In this document: piece after piece, positions 16,981-26,574 of the stretch
Layout: each line of letters begins with the position of its first letter
How positions within the stretch are numbered: the stretch's first letter is position 1
DNA from: Streptomyces sp. AC555_RSS877
GTDB taxonomy: Bacteria; Actinomycetota; Actinomycetes; Streptomycetales; Streptomycetaceae
Reading direction: 5' to 3'
NCBI RefSeq assembly: GCF_019049245.1
Contig: NZ_JAGMUK010000037.1
Coordinates: 1-64,000, forward strand
DNA: 64,000 nt
Position numbers and translations under genes: made by a program
Notes under the pieces: generated by a model
Databases searched by the model: none
Told to the model about the DNA's origin: nothing
The model's input: the letters and a program-made list of their open reading frames with translations, nothing else

Positions 16981-18132
16981 ATGCTGGACATCGCCGAGGA
17001 ACTGAACCGGTGGGCCGGGATGGGACGTGACTTCGCCGTGGCCACCGTCGTGGCCGTCGGCGGCAGCGCCCCCCGCCTGCCCGGCGCCGCCCTCGCGGTG
17101 GACGCCGACGGCACGGCGATCGGCTCGGTCTCCGGCGGCTGTGTGGAGGGCGCGGTCTACGACCTGTGCCAACAGGCCCTGCGGGACGGGGAGCCGGTGC
17201 TCGAACGCTTCGGGTACAGCGACGACGACGCCTTCGCCGTCGGTCTGACCTGCGGCGGGGTCATCGACGTCCTCGTCACGCCGGTACGGGCGGGCGACCG
17301 GGTCCGTCCGGTGGTGACGGCCGCGCTCGACGTCGCCGCGCGCGGGCGGGCGGCCGCGCTGGCCCGGATCGTGTCCGGCCCCGCCGAGCTGGTGGGGCGG
17401 GCGATGCTGGTCCGTCCCGAGGGTTCGTACGACGGCGGCTTCGGTGCCCATCCCGAGCTGGACCGCACGGTCGCCGCGGAGGCCGGCGCGTTCCTGGACG
17501 CCGGCCGTACCGGCACCCTGGAGATCGGCGAGCAGGGCTCCCGCTGCGGGGCGCCGCTCACGGTGCTGGTGGAGTCGTCCGTCCCGCCGCCCCGGATGAT
17601 CGTCTTCGGCGCGATCGACTTCGCGTCGGCGCTCGTGCGGATCGGCAGGTTCCTGAACTACCACGTGACGGTGTGCGACGCGCGGCCCGTGTTCGCCACC
17701 CCCGCCCGCTTCCCCGAGGCAGACGAGATCGTCGTCGAGTGGCCGCACACCTACCTGGAGCGCACCGACGTCGACGCCCGTACGGTCCTGTGCGTCCTGA
17801 CCCACGACGCCAAGTTCGACGTACCCCTGCTGAAGCTCGCGCTGCGGCTGCCGGTGGCGTACGTCGGCGCGATGGGCTCCCGGCGCACCCACCTGGACCG
17901 CAACGAGCGGCTGCGCGAAGTCGGCGTGACCGAACTGGAGTTGGCGCGGCTCAGGTCGCCGATCGGGCTCGACCTCGGCGCGCGCACGCCGGAGGAGACG
18001 GCCCTGTCGATCGCCGCGGAGATCGTCGCCGCCCGGCGCGGCGGCAGCGGGGTCTCACTGACCGGCGCCCACACGCCCATCCATCACGACGTGACGTCGG
18101 TGCCGGCGGGGCGGATCGGGTCGGTGGCCTGA
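16981..18132 (+). CDS. xdhC: XdhC family molybdenum-cofactor insertion/maturation protein
   Basis: This 383-residue protein has the XdhC/CoxI motifs GGSAPRLPG and GSVSGGCVEGAVYD in the N-terminal domain. The C-terminal Rossmann domain reads LTHDAKFDVPLLKLAL and YVGAMGSRRTHLDR. XdhC proteins bind molybdenum cofactor, promote its sulphuration and load it into xanthine dehydrogenase. The ATG follows TAGGAGACC. It lies downstream of the permease and completes the purine locus. Its last 49 bp overlap the convergent LanC-like gene. Confidence 0.9.
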   Translation: MLDIAEELNRWAGMGRDFAVATVVAVGGSAPRLPGAALAVDADGTAIGSVSGGCVEGAVYDLCQQALRDGEPVLERFGYSDDDAFAVGLTCGGVIDVLVTPVRAGDRVRPVVTAALDVAARGRAAALARIVSGPAELVGRAMLVRPEGSYDGGFGAHPELDRTVAAEAGAFLDAGRTGTLEIGEQGSRCGAPLTVLVESSVPPPRMIVFGAIDFASALVRIGRFLNYHVTVCDARPVFATPARFPEADEIVVEWPHTYLERTDVDARTVLCVLTHDAKFDVPLLKLALRLPVAYVGAMGSRRTHLDRNERLREVGVTELELARLRSPIGLDLGARTPEETALSIAAEIVAARRGGSGVSLTGAHTPIHHDVTSVPAGRIGSVA

Positions 18133-19400
18133 CGGATGCCGCGGTGTACCGGCGGCTGGTCGGGCCAGGCGAACGCGTAGTCCGGGTCGCCGCCCCGGCC
18201 CAGCCGGACGAAGCGGATCAGCTCCCGCGCGATGCCCGCGTTGCCCTGCGCCCACCCCGGGCGGGGTTCGAGGTCGCCCGGGGTGACCTTGTGCTCGAAG
18301 TTGGACCAGCGGGCGCCGTCGGCGTCCCGGATCGCGCGGTCGGCCAGATCCGCGACGAGGACGGCGGCGAAGTCGTGGCCGTCGTCCTGCTCGGCGATGC
18401 GGTCGCAGGCGAGTGCCAGGACGCCCGCCGTGCCGCAGCAGCGGCCGTTGTTGTCCCAGAAGCCGGGACGCAGCCGTTCCGGCAGACCGGAGCGGGTGAC
18501 GGTGTGCCAGCAGCGGTCGGCGAGGGCCGACCAGGCGGCGGGGGCATCGAGGACGTCCCGGAGCCGGCGGAAGACCTGCGCGTCGCCGGCGGGCCCGTGA
18601 CACCATCCGTAGCTGTACCGCTCGATCAGGTCGGGAAGGTGCGCCGGGTCGGAGTGGGCGACCAGAAACCCCTCGGGCCCGTCCTCGGCCCGGGCCACGA
18701 CGCCCGCGGCACCGGCCTCGGCCAGCTCGACGAGGTCCGTCCGTCCCGCCGCGGCGCCGACGGTGGCCAGCGCGTACACGATCCCCAGCGTGCCGTGCGA
18801 GATGTGGTGCATGCGCCCGTCCCTGCCGGTACGGAACTCCCAGTGCACGCCCGCCGGAACCGGCTCGGCGGTCCGCAGATAGGGCTCGAGGGCGAGCACG
18901 GCGAACTCCTCGTCACCGGCGGCCAGCGCGCCCAGGGCGATCCCGGCGTTCCCGCCCATCAGGTCGAACAGCTCGCCCCATCGGGTGCCGTCGAACCGCG
19001 ACCGCACGATCCCCAGAGCCCGGTCGGCGGCGGCACCGGCGGCGGCGTCGCCCAGTTCCTCGTGCACGGTCCGCAGCACGAGCGCCATGCCGGTGAGCCC
19101 GAAGTACAGGGAACTGTCCTCACAGTCGTCGACGGCGGCCACGAGAGAGCGGGCCGCGCGCAGGGCGGTGTCGGCGTACGCGTCGTCCCCGAAGTGCCGC
19201 CACGCCTCCAGGAGCACCGGGACGACACCGGCCGTACCGCTGTAGAGCATGGGTTCCAGTCCGGCGTCGGATGGCCGCGCGGCCCAGGCGAGGCCGCCGC
19301 TCCCGCTCTCCCGCGCCTGCCCGAGCAGCCACCGCAGGGCGTCCACGGCCAGCGCCTCGATCCCGTCCACCGCCACGGCCTTCACGTCCGTCTGAGTCAT
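18084..19400 (-). CDS. Stand-alone LanC-like protein with a Cys-Cys-Cys zinc site
   Basis: This 438-residue protein has the alpha-alpha barrel of lanthionine cyclases. Zinc ligands are Cys267 (GWCHGPAG) and Cys321/Cys322 (NNGRCCGTAG). Classical NisC has Cys-Cys-His, so the third ligand here is Cys, as reported for the ProcM-type synthetase. The catalytic-type SHGTLGI (His202) and FDLMGGNAGI (Asp146) are present. No precursor peptide, dehydratase or LanT transporter is adjacent, so the thiol substrate is unknown. Alternatives are a glutathione-adduct LANCL-like role. The start at 19400 has GAGG upstream. Confidence 0.85.
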   Translation of the reverse strand: MTQTDVKAVAVDGIEALAVDALRWLLGQARESGSGGLAWAARPSDAGLEPMLYSGTAGVVPVLLEAWRHFGDDAYADTALRAARSLVAAVDDCEDSSLYFGLTGMALVLRTVHEELGDAAAGAAADRALGIVRSRFDGTRWGELFDLMGGNAGIALGALAAGDEEFAVLALEPYLRTAEPVPAGVHWEFRTGRDGRMHHISHGTLGIVYALATVGAAAGRTDLVELAEAGAAGVVARAEDGPEGFLVAHSDPAHLPDLIERYSYGWCHGPAGDAQVFRRLRDVLDAPAAWSALADRCWHTVTRSGLPERLRPGFWDNNGRCCGTAGVLALACDRIAEQDDGHDFAAVLVADLADRAIRDADGARWSNFEHKVTPGDLEPRPGWAQGNAGIARELIRFVRLGRGGDPDYAFAWPDQPPVHRGIRQATDPIRPAGTDVTS

Positions 19401-19472
19401 GACCTCACTCTGGCACCGGCCGGGCGCGCCCACAGGTGTCTTTGCCGACGGATGGGCCGGGGCGCCCGGTCG

Positions 19473-19913
19473 TCACGGACGTCTGAGCAGCTCGTTGACC
19501 GTCCGTCCGAACACCGTCCGTGCCGCGGCCCGCAGCACGGGGTCGAAGACGCGGGGCAGCAGACGCACCCGCAGCTCCTCGCGCCACAGCACCCGCGTAC
19601 GGCCGCCGGGGCCCGGCCGCACCTCGATCTCGGCCCAGCCCGTGACGATCCGGCCCCGCTTGTCCAGACGGCACAGGCCGGGCAGGTCGCCCGTGGGCGG
19701 GCGCCACACCGTGACCTCCATCCGGTCGTCGAAGGCGAGCGGGCCGAGTCCCGAGCGGGCCACGACGAAGGTGCCCTCGCCCGTCGGCGGCGGCGTGAGC
19801 TCGGTGACGCGGGTCAGCGGGACGGTGTCGCCGTGGCGCGGCCACTGGGTGAGGCGGCGCCACGCCTCGTCGAGGGAGAGCGGTGCCGTACGTTCGAGGA
19901 GGAAGGTGACCAC
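19473..19913 (-). CDS. SRPBCC-fold (START/polyketide cyclase-like) protein
   Basis: This 146-residue protein has the SRPBCC pattern: an N-terminal strand and helix (FLLERTAPLSLDEAWRRLTQWPRHGDTVPL), a beta sheet and a long C-terminal helix (PRVFDPVLRAAARTVFGRTVNELLRR). The fold binds hydrophobic ligands. It lies 72 bp upstream of the LanC-like gene on the same strand, so the two may be co-transcribed. The start is GTG with a weak ribosome binding site. No ligand can be predicted. Confidence 0.8.
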   Translation of the reverse strand: MVTFLLERTAPLSLDEAWRRLTQWPRHGDTVPLTRVTELTPPPTGEGTFVVARSGLGPLAFDDRMEVTVWRPPTGDLPGLCRLDKRGRIVTGWAEIEVRPGPGGRTRVLWREELRVRLLPRVFDPVLRAAARTVFGRTVNELLRRP

Positions 19914-20107
19914 TCAGTGATCGTAGGCAACGCGCGCCGCTGAACAGTGCGTTCGTATACGGCTCGGCCGGGCGCGCGAGTGGGCGAACACCTGGAGTGT
20001 TCCGGCCCGGGCACGGAGGGTGATCGAGCGCTCCGCCACGCATGTGCCGCCGTCGTCCTGGTTACTCGCGCCGACACGCAAGTGAAGGCGAGAGCGAGGA
20101 GAGGCCC

Positions 20108-21070
<963 letters not shown>

Positions 21071-21241
21071 GCGGCCCTGAAGCAGGCCCCGACAGTGACA
21101 GTGCGGTGACCCTGAGTGATACCCGAATCATGAAAAGTCGGTGCATTTCGCGGTAAGTCGTCTTCAAGTGTTTGAGGCAGCTGAGCCGAGTCACTCGCGA
21201 GCTTTGGAATCACATCCGCCGCTTGGGACGGAGTACACCCC

Positions 21242-22876
21242 ATGCGCATCCTTGGTATCAACGCCCTGTTCCACGACCCGGCCGCCGCCCTCGTCGTCGA
21301 CGGCCACACGGTCGCGGCAGCCGAGGAGGAGCGCTTCAGCCGCCGCAAGCACGGCAAGCGCCCCCTGCCGTTCTCCGCGTGGGAGCTGCCCGAGCTCTCC
21401 GCCCGCTGGTGTCTGGAACAGGCGGGCACACGCCCGGAAGAACTCGACGCGGTGACCTACTCCTTCGACCCGAAGCTGGCCCGGCCCGCCCGCGACCTGG
21501 GCCTGGACGACCCCTGGGACCCGCTGCGTCTGGAGTACGCCCGGCGCGCCCCCGAATTCCTGGCCGAGGCCCTGCCCGGCCTCGACGCCGACCGGGTGGT
21601 CTTCGTCCCGCACCACGTCGCGCACGCCGCCTCCGCCGGGCCCGCCTCCCCGCACCCCGACAGCGCCGTCCTCGTCCTCGACGGCCGCGGTGAGGCCGCC
21701 TCCCACCTGGCCGGCCGCTACCACGAGGGCAAACTCGACATCCTCGCCACCCAGGCGCTGCCCCACTCCCTGGGCCTGCTCTACGAAGAGCTCACCGAAC
21801 ACCTCGGCTTCCTGCGCAGCAGCGACGAGTACAAGGTGATGGCCCTCGCCTCCTACGGCAAACCGCGCTTCCTGCCCCAGCTGCGGCAGCACGTCCACGC
21901 CACCGGCGACGGCGGTTTCCGCGCCCACGGCGTCGACTGGGCCGCCCTGACCCCGCCCCGCGCCAAGGGCGAGGACTGGACCCAGGACCACGCCGACCTC
22001 GCCGCCAGCGCCCAGGCCGTCCTCGAGGAAGTCCTCCTCGAACTGGTCCACTGGCTGCACGGCGAGGCCGGCGGCCAGGCGCTCACCCTCGCCGGAGGCG
22101 TCGCCCTCAACTGCGTCGCCAACTCCAAGATCGCCGCCCGTGGGCCGTACCGGCACCTGTGGGTGCAGCCCGCCGCCTCAGACGCCGGAACCGCCCTGGG
22201 CGGAGCCCTCCACGTGGCCGCACAGGACGCACCCCCGCAGCCCATGCCGGGCGCCGACCTCGGCCGCGGCTGGAGCGACGAGGAACTGCGCGCCCGGCTC
22301 GACGAGGCCGCCGTACCGTACGAGCGGCCCGCCGACGTCGCCGAGGCCGTCGCCGAGGAACTGGCCCGGGACGGGGTCGTCGCCTGGTTCCAGGGACGCA
22401 GCGAGTACGGGCCGCGTGCCCTCGGACACCGCTCCCTGCTCGCCCACCCGGGACGGGCCGAGAACCTGGAACGGCTCAACCACGTCAAGGGCCGCGAGGA
22501 GTTCCGGCCCGTCGCCCCGATGGTGCTGGCCGAGCGCGCCCACGAACTGTTCAGCGGGCCGCTGCCCAGCCCCTACATGCTCTTCGTCCACGACGTCGCA
22601 CGGGCATGGCAGGACCGCATCCCGGCCGTCGTGCACGTCGACGGCACCGCCCGCATCCAGACCGTCGAGGAGCGGCGGGAACCGCTGGTGGCTCGGATGC
22701 TGCACGCCTTCGAACGGCGCACCGGGCTGCCCGTGGTCGTCAACACCAGCCTCAACACCGCCGGCCGGCCCATGGTCGACGACCCGCGCGACGCACTGGA
22801 GTGCTTCGGTTCCGCGCCCGTCGACCTGCTCGCCATCGGGCCGTACGTCGTGCGCCGGGGGAGGGCGTTCGCATGA
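21242..22876 (+). CDS. Carbamoyltransferase, NodU/CmcH family
   Basis: This 544-residue enzyme has the N-terminal Kae1-like ATPase domain (MRILGINALFHDPAAALV; HHVAHAASAG metal motif near residue 122; VLDGRGEAAS) and the C-terminal carbamoyl-phosphate domain (RSEYGPRALGHRSLLAHP, NHVKGREEFRPVAP, VVNTSLNTAGRPMVDDP). It moves a carbamoyl group from carbamoyl phosphate through carbamoyl-AMP to a hydroxyl of a sugar or secondary metabolite. The start follows GGAG. Its stop overlaps the next ATG by 4 bp. In context the acceptor is probably a heptose or the finished glycan. Confidence 0.9.
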   Translation: MRILGINALFHDPAAALVVDGHTVAAAEEERFSRRKHGKRPLPFSAWELPELSARWCLEQAGTRPEELDAVTYSFDPKLARPARDLGLDDPWDPLRLEYARRAPEFLAEALPGLDADRVVFVPHHVAHAASAGPASPHPDSAVLVLDGRGEAASHLAGRYHEGKLDILATQALPHSLGLLYEELTEHLGFLRSSDEYKVMALASYGKPRFLPQLRQHVHATGDGGFRAHGVDWAALTPPRAKGEDWTQDHADLAASAQAVLEEVLLELVHWLHGEAGGQALTLAGGVALNCVANSKIAARGPYRHLWVQPAASDAGTALGGALHVAAQDAPPQPMPGADLGRGWSDEELRARLDEAAVPYERPADVAEAVAEELARDGVVAWFQGRSEYGPRALGHRSLLAHPGRAENLERLNHVKGREEFRPVAPMVLAERAHELFSGPLPSPYMLFVHDVARAWQDRIPAVVHVDGTARIQTVEERREPLVARMLHAFERRTGLPVVVNTSLNTAGRPMVDDPRDALECFGSAPVDLLAIGPYVVRRGRAFA

Positions 22877-23892
22877 CACCGACGACCTCCGTCGGCACGG
22901 CGTACGCGGTGGTGATCCCCACCCTCGTGCGCGACACCCTCGCCGACTGCCTCGCCGCGCTCGCCGCCGCGACCGGCCCGAAACCGCACGAGATCGTCCT
23001 CGTCGACGACCGGTCCGACCCCGATCCCGGGCGGTGGGAACACCCGCTCAGCGTGCTGGGCGACCTGCGCGAGCGCACCACCGTCGTCCCGAGCGGCGGG
23101 CGCGGGCCCGCCGCCGCCCGCAACACCGGACTGCGCGTCATCGCCTCGCCCTGGGTCGCCTTCCTCGACGACGACGTCCAGGTCGGCCCGCACTGGTGCG
23201 AGCAACTGGTGCAGGACCTGGCCGACACGACCCCGCGGACCGCGGGCGTGCAGGGCGTGATCGCCGTACCGCTGCCCGGCGAGCGCCGGCCCACCGACTG
23301 GGAACGCGGCACCGCCGGACTCGCGCAGGCCCGCTGGATCACCGCCGACATGGCCTACCGCACCGACGCCCTGAAGCAGGTCGGCGGCTTCGACGAGCGC
23401 TTCCCGCGCGCCTTTCGCGAGGACGCCGACCTCGCCCTGCGCGTCCTCGACGCGGGCTGGCGCATCCGGCAGGGCCGCCGCACCACCCGCCACCCCGTGC
23501 GCCCCGCCGACCGCTGGGTGTCCCTGCGCGCCCAGCGCGGCAACGCCGACGACGCCCTGATGCGACACCTGCACGGCCCCGACTGGTGGGAGAAGGCCAT
23601 CGCCCCGCGGGGCCGGCTGCGCAGGCACGCCACGATCACCGCGGCCGGCGCCGCCGCGTGCCTCCTCGCGGTCACCGGACACCGCCGGGCCGCCACGGCC
23701 GCCGCACTGGGCTGGGCCGCCGGCACCGGCGAGTTCGCGTGGGCGCGCATCGCCCCCGGACCGCGCACCCGGTACGAGGTGACCACCATGCTCGCCACCA
23801 GCGTGCTCATCCCGCCCGCGGCCACCTGGCACCGGCTGCGCGGGCTGTGGCGGCACCGCGACGCACCCGCCTGGCAGGAGGTGGCCGCATGA
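22873..23892 (+). CDS. GT2-family glycosyltransferase
   Basis: This 339-residue GT-A enzyme has the N-terminal nucleotide-sugar fold (VVIPTLVRDTLADCLAAL, LVDDRSD), the metal-binding FLDDDVQVGPHWCEQLV with its DDD triad, and the acceptor motif FREDADLALRVLDAGWRI. A C-terminal hydrophobic helix pair (TAAGAAACLLAVTGHRRAATAAALGWAAG) could attach it to the membrane. The ATG overlaps the carbamoyltransferase TGA (ATGA). Donor and acceptor are unknown. Confidence 0.88.
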   Translation: MTPTTSVGTAYAVVIPTLVRDTLADCLAALAAATGPKPHEIVLVDDRSDPDPGRWEHPLSVLGDLRERTTVVPSGGRGPAAARNTGLRVIASPWVAFLDDDVQVGPHWCEQLVQDLADTTPRTAGVQGVIAVPLPGERRPTDWERGTAGLAQARWITADMAYRTDALKQVGGFDERFPRAFREDADLALRVLDAGWRIRQGRRTTRHPVRPADRWVSLRAQRGNADDALMRHLHGPDWWEKAIAPRGRLRRHATITAAGAAACLLAVTGHRRAATAAALGWAAGTGEFAWARIAPGPRTRYEVTTMLATSVLIPPAATWHRLRGLWRHRDAPAWQEVAA

Positions 23893-24614
23893 GCCGCGTA
23901 CAGGCCGTGCTGTTCGACCGCGACGGCACCCTCGTCCACGACGTTCCCTACAACGGCGACCCGGACCGCGTCCGCCCCGTCGACGGCGCCCGCGAGGCGC
24001 TCGGCCTGCTGCGCCGGCACGGCATCCGCACCGGCGTCGTCACCAACCAGTCGGGCATCGCGCGCGGACTGCTCACCGACGCCGACGTCCGGCGCGTCAA
24101 CCACCGCGTCGACGAGCTCCTCGGCCCCTTCGACGTGTGGGGCGTCTGCCCGCACGGCCCCGACGACGGCTGCCACTGCCGCAAACCCGAACCGGGCCTC
24201 GTCCTCTGGGCGGCCGGACGCATCTGCACCGCACCCTCGGACTGCGTCGTCGTCGGCGACATCGGCGCCGACGTCGAGGCCGCACGCCGGGCGGGCGCCC
24301 ACGGCATCCTCGTCCCCACGCCCGAGACCCGGCCGCAGGAGACGGCGCGGGCCGGCCATGTCGCCCCCGACATCCTGACCGCCGCACGGGCCGTGCTGAA
24401 CGGCCCGCCGACCGGCCGCGTCCTGGCCGACGAACGGCCCATCGAGGCCGCCTACGACACGGGCGGAAGGGGATCCGTGGAGGCTCGCCGCCCGCACGAC
24501 GACGGGGGCGGAACTGCGGCCGGCGATGCTCCCCGTCTGCCGCACGACACGGGCGGGAGGCCGTCCCTCCACGCTCCCCGCACGCCCGACGACATCAGCG
24601 GGAGGCCGTGGTGA
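23889..24614 (+). CDS. gmhB: HAD phosphatase, GmhB-like heptose bisphosphate 7-phosphatase
   Basis: This 241-residue HAD-IIIA enzyme has the nucleophile motif FDRDGTL (Asp10, Asp12), TNQSG, the GmhB zinc loop C-P-H-G-x4-C-H-C-RKP (Cys87, His89, Cys95, Cys97) and GDIGADVEAARRAG. It would remove the 7-phosphate of heptose 1,7-bisphosphate after the HldE kinase step. Residues after about 188 are an extra low-complexity tail of about 15-residue DTGGR-type repeats, absent from the usual enzyme of about 190 residues. It overlaps both neighbours by 4 bp. Histidinol-phosphatase activity is the main alternative, but the context argues for heptose. Confidence 0.87.
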   Translation: MSRVQAVLFDRDGTLVHDVPYNGDPDRVRPVDGAREALGLLRRHGIRTGVVTNQSGIARGLLTDADVRRVNHRVDELLGPFDVWGVCPHGPDDGCHCRKPEPGLVLWAAGRICTAPSDCVVVGDIGADVEAARRAGAHGILVPTPETRPQETARAGHVAPDILTAARAVLNGPPTGRVLADERPIEAAYDTGGRGSVEARRPHDDGGGTAAGDAPRLPHDTGGRPSLHAPRTPDDISGRPW

Positions 24615-25627
24615 AGGCTCTCGTCACCCGTCTCGACAGCTTCGGCGACGTCCTGCTCGCCGGACCCGCCGTCCGTGCCGTCGCCGCCCGGGCCGACACC
24701 GTCACCCTGCTGTGCGGGCCGCGCGGCGCGCCGGCCGCCCGGCTGCTGCCGGGCGTGGACGACATCCTCGTCTGGGACGCGCCCTGGGTGGGCCTCGATC
24801 CCCCGCCCGTCGGCCGCGGCGAGGTCGAGCAGCTCATCGACACGATCGACGCCGACACGGCCCTGATCCTGACCTCCTTCCACCAGTCCCCGCTGCCCAC
24901 CGCCCTGCTCCTGCGCCTGGCCGGGGTGGCACACATCGCCGCGGACAGCGAGGACTACCCCGGCTCCCTGCTCGACGTACGCCACCACCGCGCCCCGCAC
25001 GCCCACGAGGCGGAGGCGATGCTCGACCTCGCCGAAGCCGCGGGATTCCCCGCGCCCGACGACGGACGGCTGCGGGTGCTGCCCCCGCCCCGCACCACCG
25101 GGCTGACCGGCCCGGAGCCGTACCTCGTCCTGCATCCCGGCGCCAGCGTCCCGGCCCGCGCCTGGAGTCCCGACCGCAGTGCGGAGGCGGTCCGTGAACT
25201 GGCCGAGGCCGGACACCGGGTCGTGGTGACCGGCGGCCCGGACGAGCGCGGCCTGACCGCTCACGTCGCCGGCGAGCACGGGCTCGACCTCGGCGGCCGT
25301 ACCGGCGCCGCGGAACTGGCCGGGGTCCTGTCCGGCGCCGACGCCGTCGTCACCGGCAACACCGCGCCCGCCCACCTCGCCGCCGCCGTCGGCACCCCCG
25401 TCGTCTCGCTGTTCGCTCCGGTCGTGCCCGCCGAGCGGTGGCGGCCGTACGGCGTCCCCTACGTGCTGCTCGGCGACCAGCACGCGCCCTGCGCGGACAG
25501 CAGGGCCCGGGAGTGTCCCGTTCCCGGGCATCCGTGCCTGGACACCGTGACCGCCCACGACGTGGTCGCCGCCGTGGAGAAACTCGTCGCGCAGACGGTG
25601 GAGGTGGAGGCGGTGAGACAGCCATGA
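24611..25627 (+). CDS. GT9-family (ADP-heptose:glycan heptosyltransferase-like) enzyme
   Basis: This 338-residue GT-B enzyme has the heptosyltransferase motifs: VTRLDSFGDVLLAGPAVRAV at the N terminus, LHPGASVPARAWSPDRSAEAV at the domain border and VVTGNTAPAHLAAAVGTPVVSLFAP in the donor-binding half. GT9 enzymes use ADP-heptose in LPS core synthesis. Streptomyces has no LPS, so the acceptor must be another glycan or lipid. GTG 24611 shares a GTGA overlap with the gmhB stop and has GGGAGG 6 bp upstream. Confidence 0.88.
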   Translation: MKALVTRLDSFGDVLLAGPAVRAVAARADTVTLLCGPRGAPAARLLPGVDDILVWDAPWVGLDPPPVGRGEVEQLIDTIDADTALILTSFHQSPLPTALLLRLAGVAHIAADSEDYPGSLLDVRHHRAPHAHEAEAMLDLAEAAGFPAPDDGRLRVLPPPRTTGLTGPEPYLVLHPGASVPARAWSPDRSAEAVRELAEAGHRVVVTGGPDERGLTAHVAGEHGLDLGGRTGAAELAGVLSGADAVVTGNTAPAHLAAAVGTPVVSLFAPVVPAERWRPYGVPYVLLGDQHAPCADSRARECPVPGHPCLDTVTAHDVVAAVEKLVAQTVEVEAVRQP

Positions 25628-26574
25628 GGATCCTGCTCTGGCACGTGCACGGCTCCTGGACCACGGCCTTCGTCCAGGGACCGCACACCTACCTCGTTCC
25701 CGTCACCCCCGACCGCGGACCAGACGGCCTCGGCCGCGCCCGCACCTTCGACTGGCCCGACTCCGTCGTCGAGGTGCCACCGGAGCGGCTGCGGGACGCC
25801 GACGTCGACGCCGTCGTGCTGCAACGCCCGCACGAACTCGCCCTCGTCGACCAGTGGCTGGGCCGCCGCCCGCCCCTGGTGTACCTGGAGCACAACGCCC
25901 CGCACGGGGACGTGCCCGACACGCGCCACCCGGCCGCCGGTATCCCCGGCGTCGCCCTGGTCCACGTCACCCACTTCAACCGGCTGATGTGGGACGCGGG
26001 TGCCACCCCGGCCACCGTCATCGAGCACGGCATCGTCGACCCCGGACACCGGTGGACCGGCGAACTGGACCGCGCGGCCGTCGTCGTCAACGAACCGGTG
26101 CGGCGCGGCCGTACCATCGGAACCGACCTGCTGCCCGCCTTCGCAGACGCCGCTCCGCTGGACGTCTTCGGCATGCGTACCGAAGGGCTCGCCGGCCACC
26201 TCGGCCTGCCGCCCGACCGTTGCCGGTCCCACGAACTCGTGCAGGCCGACCTGCACGCGGCGATGGCGCGGCGACGCGTCTACGTCCACCCCGTCCGCTG
26301 GACCTCCCTCGGACTGTCGCTGCTGGAGGCGATGCACCTGGGCATGCCCGTTGTCGCTCTGGCCACCACGGAGGTCGCTGCGGCCGTGCCCGACGGCGCC
26401 GGAGTGGTGTCCAACCGGATCGACGTACTGACCGATGCCGTACGGGACTTCCTGGCCGACCCCCTGCACGCCCGCCTGATCGGCGAAGGCGCGCGGGCGG
26501 CGGCGCTCGCCCGCTACGGGCTGTCCCGCTTCCTGGACGACTGGGAGCGGCTGCTGAAGGAGGTGACCCGATGA
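25624..26574 (+). CDS. GT4-like glycosyltransferase
   Basis: This 316-residue GT-B protein has MRILLWHVHGSWTTAF at the N terminus, EHNAPHGDVPD and VHVTHFNRLMWDAG in the middle, and the donor-site motif PVRWTSLGLSLLEAMHLGMPVVAL near residue 230. The last carries the conserved E of the GT4 EX7E region. It overlaps the GT9 gene and the next GT4 gene by 4 bp each. Specificity cannot be told from sequence. Confidence 0.85.
   Translation: MRILLWHVHGSWTTAFVQGPHTYLVPVTPDRGPDGLGRARTFDWPDSVVEVPPERLRDADVDAVVLQRPHELALVDQWLGRRPPLVYLEHNAPHGDVPDTRHPAAGIPGVALVHVTHFNRLMWDAGATPATVIEHGIVDPGHRWTGELDRAAVVVNEPVRRGRTIGTDLLPAFADAAPLDVFGMRTEGLAGHLGLPPDRCRSHELVQADLHAAMARRRVYVHPVRWTSLGLSLLEAMHLGMPVVALATTEVAAAVPDGAGVVSNRIDVLTDAVRDFLADPLHARLIGEGARAAALARYGLSRFLDDWERLLKEVTR

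Noticed and set aside
18084..19913. A lanthipeptide biosynthetic cluster
   Set aside because: Only a LanC-like protein is present. I found no precursor, dehydratase or transporter gene in the flanking sequence.
24504..24610. Short direct repeats considered as a CRISPR array
   Set aside because: The repeats are degenerate, in frame with gmhB, and have no constant-length spacers or cas genes.
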